Assembly: GCA_963422275.1 (NCBI GenBank) | Contig: OY729418.1 | Coordinates: 248,001-312,000 of the forward strand | DNA from: G963422275 sp963422275 | GTDB lineage: Bacteria > Pseudomonadota > Alphaproteobacteria > Rhodobacterales > Rhodobacteraceae | Direction: 5' to 3' | Length of the DNA: 64,000 nucleotides | Part shown: positions 10,901 through 19,220 of the stretch, piece after piece | Numbering within the stretch: the first letter of the stretch is position 1 | How the letters are laid out: every line of letters begins with the position of its first letter | Translations under genes and position numbers: made by a program | Notes under the pieces: generated by a model | Database searches by the model: none | Seen by the model: the letters and a program-made list of their open reading frames with translations, nothing else | What the model was told of the DNA's origin: nothing

Positions 10901-12972
10901 CGGGGCGGGTACTGCGACAAGTGACATGAAGATCAAGATCTTCCATCCTGATCTGGTTTCAATCCCCTGACGAGCGGGGCGGGTACTGCGACGACGCAGG
11001 CTGATCAACGGCAATCGCCCGAAGGAAGAAGGTTTCAATCCCCTGACGAGCGGGGCGGGTACTGCGACGTGCTCCCAAGAGCACCCCGTACTCGCAAGCT
11101 AGCGCGCCAGTTTCAATCCCCTGACGAGCGGGGCGGGTACTGCGACAGGATGCAATCTTCCTGTTCCGCCACCTCTTGCACCGGTTTCAATCCCCTGACG
11201 AGCGGGGCGGGTACTGCGACAAGAGCACCTCGCACTCGCAAGGTCTTGCGCCGCTTGCAGGTTTCAATCCCCTGACGAGCGGGGCGGGTACTGCGACTTT
11301 CCCAGATGAAAAAATCCGCATTCGGGCATATGACGTTTCAATCCCCTGACGAGCGGGGCGGGTACTGCGACTGAGCAGGCGGTCAAGGATGCAGTCGATG
11401 CGCTGTTCGTCGTTTCAATCCCCTGACGAGCGGGGCGGGTACTGCGACGAGGTCCAGTTGCTCTTAAACCCCTCAAGGGCAGTCGTAGTTTCAATCCCCT
11501 GACGAGCGGGGCGGGTACTGCGACAATGCCCATGACGCATTTCGTTGGGCGCAATGTCAAATCGTTTCAATCCCCTGACGAGCGGGGCGGGTACTGCGAC
11601 CTTGTGCCATTTACCACCATGTCGCAGTGTCAGGTTGGTGTTTCAATCCCCTGACGAGCGGGGCGGGTACTGCGACCTGTCGGCCCGAGTGTTCGGAAAG
11701 GCAAAATAATGGCAGTGTTTCAATCCCCTGACGAGCGGGGCGGGTACTGCGACTTGGCTTGTCCAGTTGCCAATTCCGTAAGTCATAATCTCGTTTCAAT
11801 CCCCTGACGAGCGGGGCGGGTACTGCGACAAGCGTGGATTTGCACCTGTTGATTGCAGATCGCTTGTTTCAATCCCCTGACGAGCGGGGCGGGTACTGCG
11901 ACGAGCCGTCATTGGGTTTCGCGAAAAGTGCCATTAGCCGTGTTTCAATCCCCTGACGAGCGGGGCGGGTACTGCGACATGCAGCCGCGAAAGCGACTGA
12001 ACAGGAGGTGCTCCCCAGTTTCAATCCCCTGACGAGCGGGGCGGGTACTGCGACATTACGAACGTCTACATTCCGCGCAAATGGAATATTCCGCGGTTTC
12101 AATCCCCTGACGAGCGGGGCGGGTACTGCGACCGCGGACGGCTCCATTCGATATGGCCGTCAGATTTTCTCGTTTCAATCCCCTGACGAGCGGGGCGGGT
12201 ACTGCGACTTCCTAATGGCCGCAAACTCCTCAACAGACAGGTTCTTGTGGTTTCAATCCCCTGACGAGCGGGGCGGGTACTGCGACAAATACATGAATGG
12301 TCCGTTGTTGCCATACCTCGTGATCGGGTTTCAATCCCCTGACGAGCGGGGCGGGTACTGCGACCAGGCAAATCCTTGACCGCAGCAACAATTCGCTTTG
12401 CGCGTTTCAATCCCCTGACGAGCGGGGCGGGTACTGCGACGATTGGAATTATCCGAATGCAGGCTCCAGCCGTAAGGCGGTTTCAATCCCCTGACGAGCG
12501 GGGCGGGTACTGCGACGATGACGGAAACTCACGAAGATCCCACCCCGGCGAGCAAGAGTTTCAATCCCCTGACGAGCGGGGCGGGTACTGCGACCAGCAG
12601 TCTTCCTAGAAGAAGAACCTGAACCTCAAGAAGTTTCAATCCCCTGACGAGCGGGGCGGGTACTGCGACGTTGAGTGGGACTACTGGGGCCCGCTGGCGA
12701 GGAGATGGGAGTTTCAATCCCCTGACGAGCGGGGCGGGTACTGCGACAGCGTCTATCGAGAACTGTTTGTCCTCGGTTATTAATAGTTTCAATCCCCTGA
12801 CGAGCGGGGCGGGTACTGCGACTTGAACGATCTCCTTATGCTGTATGGGTGGGGCCATCTTGTTTCAATCCCCTGACGAGCGGGGCGGGTACTGCGACCG
12901 CTTGACTCACTTACGGAAGGGCAGGCGCTTGCCTGGTTTCAATCCCCTGACGAGCGGGGCGGGTACTGCGAC
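4978..12972 (-). CRISPR. Type III-B CRISPR array, 106 full repeats
   Basis: I counted 106 copies of a 37-bp repeat; on the plus strand it begins GTTTCAATCCCCTGACGAGC and ends GGGGCGGGTACTGCGAC. All copies that I read are identical, including the oldest. Spacers run about 34-42 bp, 105 between full repeats plus one next to the truncated repeat. On the minus strand the repeat ends in ATTGAAAC, the 8-base handle of type III crRNAs, and contains a short CCCC/GGGG stem with an eight-base loop. The direction of transcription is therefore leftward, the same as the cas operon, with the leader at 12973-13169 and the newest spacers at the right. The left end is truncated, so the ancestral array was longer. 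Long open frames across the array are artefacts of the stop-free repeat. Confidence 0.98.
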
Positions 12973-13169
12973 CCCTATATGGAAAAAGTGAAAGAATTAC
13001 AAGGGCTTTTCCATAGCAAATTCGTATCCTGGTATTTTCTTGTATCGAGGATATCCCTTTGCACAGCATCCGGACACTAAAGCCTTCAAAAAAATCAATA
13101 ACTGCAAGAAGTTACCAACAGTCGTAATGTGCCGGGTTCGCGAAAACCAAACAAGGCTACGAATCGGAT
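12973..13169 (-). promoter_or_regulatory. CRISPR leader
   Basis: An AT-richer 197-bp stretch between the first (newest) repeat and the end of cas2. Position and polarity (repeat 3' handle faces away) make it the leader, holding the array promoter and the integration anchor next to the repeat at 12936-12972. I see no clear -10/-35 pair and no known IHF-type motif. Confidence 0.75.
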
Positions 13170-13457
13170 TCATAGGATGAAAACAGTCTCTTCACCAACA
13201 CGTTCGGCAGTTTCGCCCGTACCGAGATAGACACGCTTCCGTTCACACGCACCGCAGATCTGGTACACTGCAACATGATCTTCGGATCGCTTGATCAGCG
13301 TAGTAAGCTCTGCAAGGCATGTTTCCATTAAAGCACCATCGACAGGAAGTTCAAATACACTGTCCTGTATCCGGTCACCATAACCCTCCAAGCATTTCAC
13401 AATACTGCGCCTTCGCTTGTCACTGGTGATATCGTAACAGACCACAAAGCGTGTCAA
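13170..13457 (-). CDS. cas2: CRISPR-associated endonuclease Cas2
   Basis: A 95-residue protein starting MTRFVVCYDITSDKRRR; the acidic residue of CYDI after the first strand is the conserved Asp of Cas2. It ends in the usual strand (RVGEETVFIL). Cas2 dimerises and bridges two Cas1 dimers to insert new spacers at the leader end. It lies 11 bp downstream of cas1 as the last gene of the operon, immediately before the leader. Length is typical. Confidence 0.97.
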   Translation of the reverse strand: MTRFVVCYDITSDKRRRSIVKCLEGYGDRIQDSVFELPVDGALMETCLAELTTLIKRSEDHVAVYQICGACERKRVYLGTGETAERVGEETVFIL

Positions 13458-13468
13458 AAAACGACTCC

Positions 13469-14506
13469 CTATTTCCTCCTGAGAAGAAGCGGCTGATAGT
13501 CATCCTTATGGCGCACAAATGACGCAAGCCTGTCAACTTGGCGACGCACCGCCGTCTCAGTAGGTATGCTCTCGCTCAATCCGGCAAGCGGAGCGTCCAT
13601 GTAGGCTTCCCAAGCGATGAAGAACTTCTTTAGGCCTTGACGTGTCATCCGGACACCGCCACGTTTTTGATCATCCTCGAAATCGTCCTTGCGGATCTGA
13701 CCAAGGTTGCAGATGCGCAGGACAAATCGATCCACTACTGGATGGCGAAGCTCCTCCATGACATCGAGCGCCAAACTCGGACGCCCTGACCTTACAGTAT
13801 GCATGTAGCCAAGATAGGGATCGAAGCCACGCGCTTCGAGCAGACTTGCCAACGCGTTCGTCAGCAACACATAGCCGAAAGAGAGAAGTGCATTAGCGGG
13901 GTCGGGCGGTGGACGGCGTGCTCGACCGGAAAAGACAATGTCTCCATTGAATCCAGCCTGAAAAGCTGAAAAATACCTCCGGGCAGCATCGCCCTCGATA
14001 CCAAGCAGTGTTTCGCGGGAGGCAGCGTCCTTCAACTTAGTCGTGATCGCGTCAAGTTCAGATATGGTGCTGCCTAGAACTGCTGTACTTGGCCTGTTTG
14101 AACGGAGGGCTGACAAGATAGCCGCGGCGTTGTGAACCTTCGCTCGAACCAACCGCCGCGCGAGAGGTAAGGCGATCTGTCCATCATCTGCAGTTCGGAA
14201 TTGAGACAGTCGCAAATCGGCCGTGCGGGACAGTTCCGGTACGAGTCGCCCAACGAAATTTCCGTTTCGGCGAAACCACGCCACGGCGATGCCCTGCTCG
14301 AGGCAAAAAAGTGTTGCGTTGGATGTAATGTGAGCGCGTCCAACAAGCGCTATCAGTTCGACCCTGTGCGGTTCAACCTCAAGCAACTCACGTCGTTTTT
14401 TCGGGCCCGTACCGGTACCGTTTGCATCTTCATCTAAGGTAATGACGAGAGACTGGCCGGAACGCCGGACAACCGCGCCGGGTTCGGTGACGTAAAGGGA
14501 TGGCAT
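13469..14506 (-). CDS. cas1: CRISPR-associated integrase Cas1
   Basis: A 345-residue Cas1. Metal-binding residues are recognisable: Glu171 in GIEGDAARRYF, His236 in YLGYMHTVRSGRPSLALD, and Asp248/Glu251 just after. The N-terminal beta domain and C-terminal helical domain have the usual lengths. Cas1 catalyses both strand transfers of spacer integration. Its start is one base past the end of the CARF-HEPN gene, so it is in the same operon. Many type III-B loci lack their own adaptation genes; this one carries them, so the long array can be explained locally. There is no reverse transcriptase fusion. Confidence 0.97.
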   Translation of the reverse strand: MPSLYVTEPGAVVRRSGQSLVITLDEDANGTGTGPKKRRELLEVEPHRVELIALVGRAHITSNATLFCLEQGIAVAWFRRNGNFVGRLVPELSRTADLRLSQFRTADDGQIALPLARRLVRAKVHNAAAILSALRSNRPSTAVLGSTISELDAITTKLKDAASRETLLGIEGDAARRYFSAFQAGFNGDIVFSGRARRPPPDPANALLSFGYVLLTNALASLLEARGFDPYLGYMHTVRSGRPSLALDVMEELRHPVVDRFVLRICNLGQIRKDDFEDDQKRGGVRMTRQGLKKFFIAWEAYMDAPLAGLSESIPTETAVRRQVDRLASFVRHKDDYQPLLLRRK

Positions 14507-14507
14507 G

Positions 14508-15629
14508 TCAGGCTGCCACTTCCTTTAGAGGGAAAGGTCTCCGTGCATGGGCGAGCCTGTCAGTTGCGGTTGGATTATCATCGATCAAAAGCTGTTCCAA
14601 ATCTTCAAGCACTGTTCGCAACTGGTTTTCAGAAGGTGCTTGTGCCGTAAATCCGTGTACAAGGACACTGTGGTTGCGATTACCAGTCTTGACAGCGCCA
14701 TGTCGGGTATCGAATTTGAGAAGTCTCTTGGCAAACGGACCCCCTAGGAACTTGAGAAAGCGCACCCCAGTTTGGCGGGAAGCATGCAATGTTTTCGTCT
14801 GATTATTCAACCCGAAGCCACGGCTCCGCGTTTTCTCCAGATGCTTACGAAATTCCTTGACGTTCGGGTCATTTGGAGAAATGCAACTGCTATCGTAACC
14901 GCCGTCGAACAATCGAAACTGACTAACCAGTTCGAGAATCCGGTATGCACGGAGAAGAGCATCCTCAAAGTACCGGTCATTGATACGTCGCTCGGCATTG
15001 ACCAACAAATCACAGGCAAGCTCGCGCAACCAAATCGCATATGCAGCCATGTTGGATCGTTTCAGCTCCTTGGAAAGCGTTCGGAGCGAATAGCGAAGGC
15101 CCTTGGCGGACCGGAATCCGAAAGGCAGTGCTTTGCGGGATGCACCAGAATCGTCGAGTGCCGCAAGGGCGGCTCGATCAGTACCCGCTACAACTGTACT
15201 ACGCGTGTCGCGCCGATTGCTATATACGTAGCGCAAATTGGAAAGATCACGGTGTACGGCCGCTAGCACGAGCGCAGCGCTCATCGCCTTCATACCGCGC
15301 GTAAAATCGGCTACGATCTGATCGGGGCGCGTTCCGCCCACTAGGAGGTTAGCTAAAACCGCATCGAAATAACCGAAGCACGCGTCCGCATCGTTTTCTT
15401 GGCCTTCTTCGAGTAAAGGCAGGATTTCTACAGCATTATTGGCAATGAAATTCTTGAGCCGAAGTGCCAATTCTTCAGTGATGCGTGATGGAAGCAGTAT
15501 GATTCGTTTCCATTCATTCTTCCCGATGCTCTTTATCATCGGCTGAATGAAACTTCTCTCCATATCGCCGGCGTTGCCCGCGCCGACGGTAAGCACGAGG
15601 ATTCTGGTAGATTCTTGATCCTGTTTCAC
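14508..15629 (-). CDS. CARF-HEPN ribonuclease, Cas02710 (TIGR02710) family
   Basis: A 373-residue protein. The N-terminus (ILVLTVGAGNAGDMERSFIQP) is a CARF fold of the TIGR02710 family; DFTRGMKAMSAALVLAAV is the second ligand-binding segment, where family members read D-x-TGG-x-K-like strings. The helical C-terminal half contains DRYFEDALLRAYRILELVSQFRL and a HEPN nuclease motif R-x6-H (Arg318, His325, in RNHSVLVHG). This is the Csm6/Csx1 type of architecture: cyclic oligoadenylate from Cas10 binds the CARF dimer and turns on RNA cleavage. The ATG overlaps the stop of the Cmr6-Cmr1 gene by four bases, so translation is coupled to the effector complex. Confidence 0.9.
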   Translation of the reverse strand: MKQDQESTRILVLTVGAGNAGDMERSFIQPMIKSIGKNEWKRIILLPSRITEELALRLKNFIANNAVEILPLLEEGQENDADACFGYFDAVLANLLVGGTRPDQIVADFTRGMKAMSAALVLAAVHRDLSNLRYVYSNRRDTRSTVVAGTDRAALAALDDSGASRKALPFGFRSAKGLRYSLRTLSKELKRSNMAAYAIWLRELACDLLVNAERRINDRYFEDALLRAYRILELVSQFRLFDGGYDSSCISPNDPNVKEFRKHLEKTRSRGFGLNNQTKTLHASRQTGVRFLKFLGGPFAKRLLKFDTRHGAVKTGNRNHSVLVHGFTAQAPSENQLRTVLEDLEQLLIDDNPTATDRLAHARRPFPLKEVAA

Positions 15630-17911
15630 CTTCTTTCGTCACGTCTACGCCCACCATGGTGCCCTCGCCCATCTTGGCGCGTTTTTTCAGCCTGTCGTTT
15701 CACCTTGTCATTTAGCCATTGGAAAGCATTATTTGAGTGAACGAACAACTCGACCTTTTTACCTGGCTCATATTCATGCGGAACATCGGCGGTATTCTGG
15801 ATCTGCATTTCCACTCCAGTCGCCTCATGCCGAGCTCGCCAGCCTCCTTTTTTGGTTCGTTCTTTAAGAAGAACAGCCTCGACGATCTTTCCCTTTTCAA
15901 GAACGGGAGAAGAGAGACTGCCATCCTGTGGATCGCTCTTCCCCGTAACTGTGCGGTGCCGGTCCCGTTGGCCTGCGCCGCGCGGTTGCCCTTGCACCCG
16001 CTTTTTCAACTCCTTGCTTGCGAACTCAGCCAATTCGTCCAGCACTTCCTTGCTAGCCTCCCGGTTCGGCAATCGCGGTGCCGGAAACGCTGTTAACCGG
16101 ACGGTGAGCTTCTCGTTCGGGTTGGTACTTACGCTCCACATCGCCGGGGAGGCATGGCGCGTGATGTTGCCAACCCGAAGGTTACGGGTATTCCGACCGC
16201 TACCAGACTTACGCGGAAGCCCGAGCGCAAGCCGATCATCCGCCTTGCGCCTCTTGGCAAACAGCTGAAGGATCATACCTGTCTGTTCAAGTACAAACCA
16301 AGGATCTTCCCACGGCGTGTCCTGTTTCGTGACGACGGCATCGTCTAGTGCCGGGCTATCCTGGCACCGATCTGCACTTGGCTGAAATTTGCACTCTGCG
16401 CGAAACCTTTTGGCCGCGGCGCAGCAATCCTCGATCGATGTAATGCCCTTGACCTCGACATCGTCAAACGAGCCAAACCCTTTGCGCGAGCGAGAGCCTG
16501 CACTACCGAATCGCGCCAGCAACCAAACTGCTGCGGACACTTGCTCAAGCAAAATAGATGCCGGTAGCTTGACTTGCGCGCCATTGGAACCCTCTCGAAA
16601 CCGTCCATCGCGTGCAGCGGCAGTCAACTTCCAGCGCGAACCAGCGGGCCTGAGCCAACGGCGCGGCTGGCGCCGTTCGGCCATGCCGTAAGAGGCGTAA
16701 AACAGTCCCTGTGTAACTTTCTGTTTGTGTTCGGGTTGGCTGATGCCGTGCTCCCGAAGGAAATTCCGATCGTTCTTGTTAGGATGCTGCTTCGGACTCC
16801 CACCGGAGATGAAATCCACCGCAAGCCGCACAGGGCTGCCGACCTCGGAATCGCCCCAGACAGCTGTTTCAAGACGCCGGAGCTGTTCATGGCCGACATG
16901 CGCCGTGTGCATCGTTCGCCACCACCACCGCAACAAGCCTCGCAGCGAGGCTGGACGGAGATCGCAATCCTCGCGATCTTGGTCGGCACCGGCGAGAAAA
17001 GCCGGCGTGGCTAGGCAAAGATTAAACTGAGCGTTTGCTACGTGTTCAGGAAACGCAATCTCGGTCTCGCCGCCCATGGAGGCAAACCGACCGTAACCAG
17101 CCGCGGTTTTGGCTCCGGCTCCTTCGAACTGCAACGCGGCCGTGAGCCATTCTCGCGCAAACCCAAGCAAGCCGTCATCCGTCGGACGGTTGTCAGAAAT
17201 GATGAACTCGAACGGAACCTTTTCGCCTATCGCGAGAAAGTACACAGGTTTTGGATCTTCCCAGTCGCCCGGACCGTCTTTTCCCGCGTAGTAGTTGGAA
17301 TTGTGGTTGTTGACGATATCCGTCTTGACCTCCGGCCAGCGGAGTGGCCAAGCATCATGAAACACAATTCTGCCTGCGGCCGATCCATCAGGCATTTCAA
17401 TCTCGCCCGGTCGCCAGCAACGTTTGTGCCGTTCCGATCCTTTGCTCCAGCCGAAAGCTTGCTCGATGGTTCGCCACGCATCCACGGCGTCGGGCTGGGA
17501 CGGTGCCCACACAGTTTCGGCCCAAGCGCGAGCAAGTCCCTTGAGGCCGCTTCCCGGAAGATAGACGAAACCATAAACTGGGTGAAACGCGATTCCTGCA
17601 TTTTCTACCGAGCCTGATCGCGACAGATGCAACGTCAACGACCCACGCGTAGCCAGCTCAAATCGATGTGCCTTCATTGAGTCGAAGGTCGCGATACGAC
17701 GAGTGAGCAGCTTCTGAAGTAGCGTGTCGTCGCCCGTGCATTTGGTGACCTCTGCAAGCACCTCGCTCTGTTTTTCCATCTCACCAGCCAACGATAGCTT
17801 GTCGAGCTGGAGGCCAGGATGCCGCTTCTCAGCGAGAACATCGCAAATCAGCTTGCGCGTCGATTGCGGCAGGCACAGCCCGGAAGATGAGTATTTGTCG
17901 GAAACCATCAT
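15626..17911 (-). CDS. cmr6-cmr1: Cmr6-Cmr1 fusion RAMP protein with C-terminal OB-like domain
   Basis: One 761-residue protein carries two Cmr subunits. Residues 1-285 are Cmr6: YLPGSGLKGLARAW at 117-130, HDAWP at 185-189 and the glycine-rich RAMP loop EGAGAKTAAGYGRF at 263-276. From about 295 it is Cmr1: LATPAFLAGAD, then LRPASLRGLLRWWWR at 318-332 and GSRSRKGFGSF further on, followed by a second RAMP-like part (LALGLPRKSGSGR). Residues about 671-735 form a small OB or cold-shock-like domain (LKERTKKGGWRARHE, then IQNTADVP), and the tail is basic (HHGGRRRDERR). In the Cmr complex, Cmr6 and Cmr1 sit together at the end distal to Cas10, so a fusion is structurally sensible. I know of no standalone cmr1 or cmr6 in this locus. 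The start could also be the second codon ATG. Confidence 0.9.
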   Translation of the reverse strand: MMVSDKYSSSGLCLPQSTRKLICDVLAEKRHPGLQLDKLSLAGEMEKQSEVLAEVTKCTGDDTLLQKLLTRRIATFDSMKAHRFELATRGSLTLHLSRSGSVENAGIAFHPVYGFVYLPGSGLKGLARAWAETVWAPSQPDAVDAWRTIEQAFGWSKGSERHKRCWRPGEIEMPDGSAAGRIVFHDAWPLRWPEVKTDIVNNHNSNYYAGKDGPGDWEDPKPVYFLAIGEKVPFEFIISDNRPTDDGLLGFAREWLTAALQFEGAGAKTAAGYGRFASMGGETEIAFPEHVANAQFNLCLATPAFLAGADQDREDCDLRPASLRGLLRWWWRTMHTAHVGHEQLRRLETAVWGDSEVGSPVRLAVDFISGGSPKQHPNKNDRNFLREHGISQPEHKQKVTQGLFYASYGMAERRQPRRWLRPAGSRWKLTAAARDGRFREGSNGAQVKLPASILLEQVSAAVWLLARFGSAGSRSRKGFGSFDDVEVKGITSIEDCCAAAKRFRAECKFQPSADRCQDSPALDDAVVTKQDTPWEDPWFVLEQTGMILQLFAKRRKADDRLALGLPRKSGSGRNTRNLRVGNITRHASPAMWSVSTNPNEKLTVRLTAFPAPRLPNREASKEVLDELAEFASKELKKRVQGQPRGAGQRDRHRTVTGKSDPQDGSLSSPVLEKGKIVEAVLLKERTKKGGWRARHEATGVEMQIQNTADVPHEYEPGKKVELFVHSNNAFQWLNDKVKRQAEKTRQDGRGHHGGRRRDERR

Positions 17912-17919
17912 CGTTCAGT

Positions 17920-18327
17920 CTATTTGTCGTCGACGATCTCGGCCTCGTTGAACCGGACCAACCATTGTAGATACAGTAGCGCCTCCTCGGTCGCTCGACG
18001 AAGACGGCGGGCATCCCCGTTTACGATCATCTTAATCACTGCATCCCGCCCGACGCCGCCACTCGGCGCGGCGTCCAACTTACGATGCACAATTAGCCAA
18101 TTGCCGAGATCAGTGAGAAGGACCGTACGTGCATCTCCTTTATCCGATCCTGCTTTGGCATGGAGGAAGGCTGCAGCTTGGCCAAGACCCGAGGTCTTGA
18201 TCCGCACAGGCAGGTGTTTTGCTTCGCGAGCATAGTCGGCGGCATTTTTCAGGGTGCGGGCGTGTTCTACTGCCTTCCACGCATGGCGTGCGCGGCACTG
18301 GTCGAGTGTGGGTTGGTTCGCCCTCAT
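17920..18327 (-). CDS. cmr5: Type III-B Cmr5 small subunit
   Basis: A 135-residue, mostly helical basic protein. The start QPTLDQCRARHAWKAVEHA and the segment RIKTSGLGQAAAFLHAKAG are typical of Cmr5 (TIGR01881), as is the C-terminal EALLYLQWLVRFNEAE. Cmr5 stacks along the Cmr4 filament and contacts target RNA. Its start overlaps the end of cmr4 by four bases (ATGA) and its stop is 8 bp before the fusion gene. Confidence 0.93.
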   Translation of the reverse strand: MRANQPTLDQCRARHAWKAVEHARTLKNAADYAREAKHLPVRIKTSGLGQAAAFLHAKAGSDKGDARTVLLTDLGNWLIVHRKLDAAPSGGVGRDAVIKMIVNGDARRLRRATEEALLYLQWLVRFNEAEIVDDK

Positions 18328-19220
18328 TGTGTCAACCCCTTGTCTTTGTCCAGTGCATCAAAGCGTACCGCGCAGAACCCCTTGCCCACGGTTTCGCCAC
18401 CACCAATCTGGACGACTGGCGGCACATGGTCTGTCAACCATTTCATCACGTTCTCCGCTGACGACTGGCACTCGGGACGGCGGCTGTCAGTGGCGGCCAC
18501 CAAAGAATAAAGAAGTGTCTCTGAAGGCAGGTATTCTTCGTAAAATAACGCGCCTTTACGTACCGTCTTCAAGTCGTAATCGAGACCCACCCGCGCCACG
18601 ACCTCGGTCGCGTAGCGCACGAAGTGAGTAAAATCGTCGTCATGCAACACTGCAAAGTGCGCACGCAGTCGGTTAGCCGTCTCATTGTCGCCTACCGCCC
18701 GCACCGCGACCCAATCAGCGATACCGACAGCGTCACCGCTGCGTATGAACTCGAACTCTTCCAACATCACGCGATTGCCGGTTGCCAACAAAGGGCTTTC
18801 AGCGTCGCAGGCGATAGTATCATGTTCCGGTGAAGGAAATTCGGTTAAGGCACCGCCGACGACACTGAGATCTCGATCAAGCCGACCAAGGACTGCGGGA
18901 CAGGTCACCCACGCAAAGACACCTGTCAAAGACCGAACTGGAAAAGCGAGAATGCGCGCGTCGGAGAAGGCGACGGCACCAGCATGGGCGCCCGCGTCCG
19001 CGGTCTCCGGCCCAAATGCAACAAGTGTACTTTCGTTCTTCTTTCCGAAGTGGCGCTGACTTTCCGCGCGCAAAACGCCCTTGATCGATGAACCTGGAAT
19101 AATCGGCCAGCCGGTATGACGCTCACGTTGAATCGGCAGGTCCACCACGCCGAGGGCCGTACCGCTACCAGGGTGAAGTCCCGTCAACGCATGTATAAAC
19201 ATCATGTTAGCTTCAGACAT
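18324..19220 (-). CDS. cmr4: Type III-B Cmr4 backbone RAMP nuclease
   Basis: A 298-residue RAMP protein. MMFIHALTGLHPGSGTALGVVDLPIQRE, read in parts, gives the usual Cmr4 start, followed by IIPGSSIKGVLR, the conserved thumb-side loop. The C-terminal GGGETVGKGF is the glycine-rich RAMP loop. Cmr4 forms the filament that holds the crRNA and cuts the target RNA every six bases; Asp residues near the N-terminus (VVDLPI and nearby) are candidates for the catalytic acid. It overlaps the end of cmr3 by eight bases. Confidence 0.94.
   Translation of the reverse strand: MSEANMMFIHALTGLHPGSGTALGVVDLPIQRERHTGWPIIPGSSIKGVLRAESQRHFGKKNESTLVAFGPETADAGAHAGAVAFSDARILAFPVRSLTGVFAWVTCPAVLGRLDRDLSVVGGALTEFPSPEHDTIACDAESPLLATGNRVMLEEFEFIRSGDAVGIADWVAVRAVGDNETANRLRAHFAVLHDDDFTHFVRYATEVVARVGLDYDLKTVRKGALFYEEYLPSETLLYSLVAATDSRRPECQSSAENVMKWLTDHVPPVVQIGGGETVGKGFCAVRFDALDKDKGLTQ

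Noticed and set aside
4970..12860. Dozens of 60-170 codon open frames on both strands within the array, with repeats such as FNPLTSGAGTATR or VAVPAPLVRGLK
   Set aside because: They are translations of the stop-free CRISPR repeat in different frames, with spacers as variable parts. No starts, ribosome sites or family resemblance.
4941..12935. Possible self-targeting spacers against genes in this window
   Set aside because: By eye I found no spacer matching window sequence outside the array, but I could not run a search, so no claim is made.
4978..12972. The array read as type I-C because repeats starting GTTTCAATC are common there
   Set aside because: The adjacent operon is a complete III-B set with no cas5, cas7, cas8 or cas3, and the minus-strand repeat end ATTGAAAC is shared by both types. 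The genes decide.
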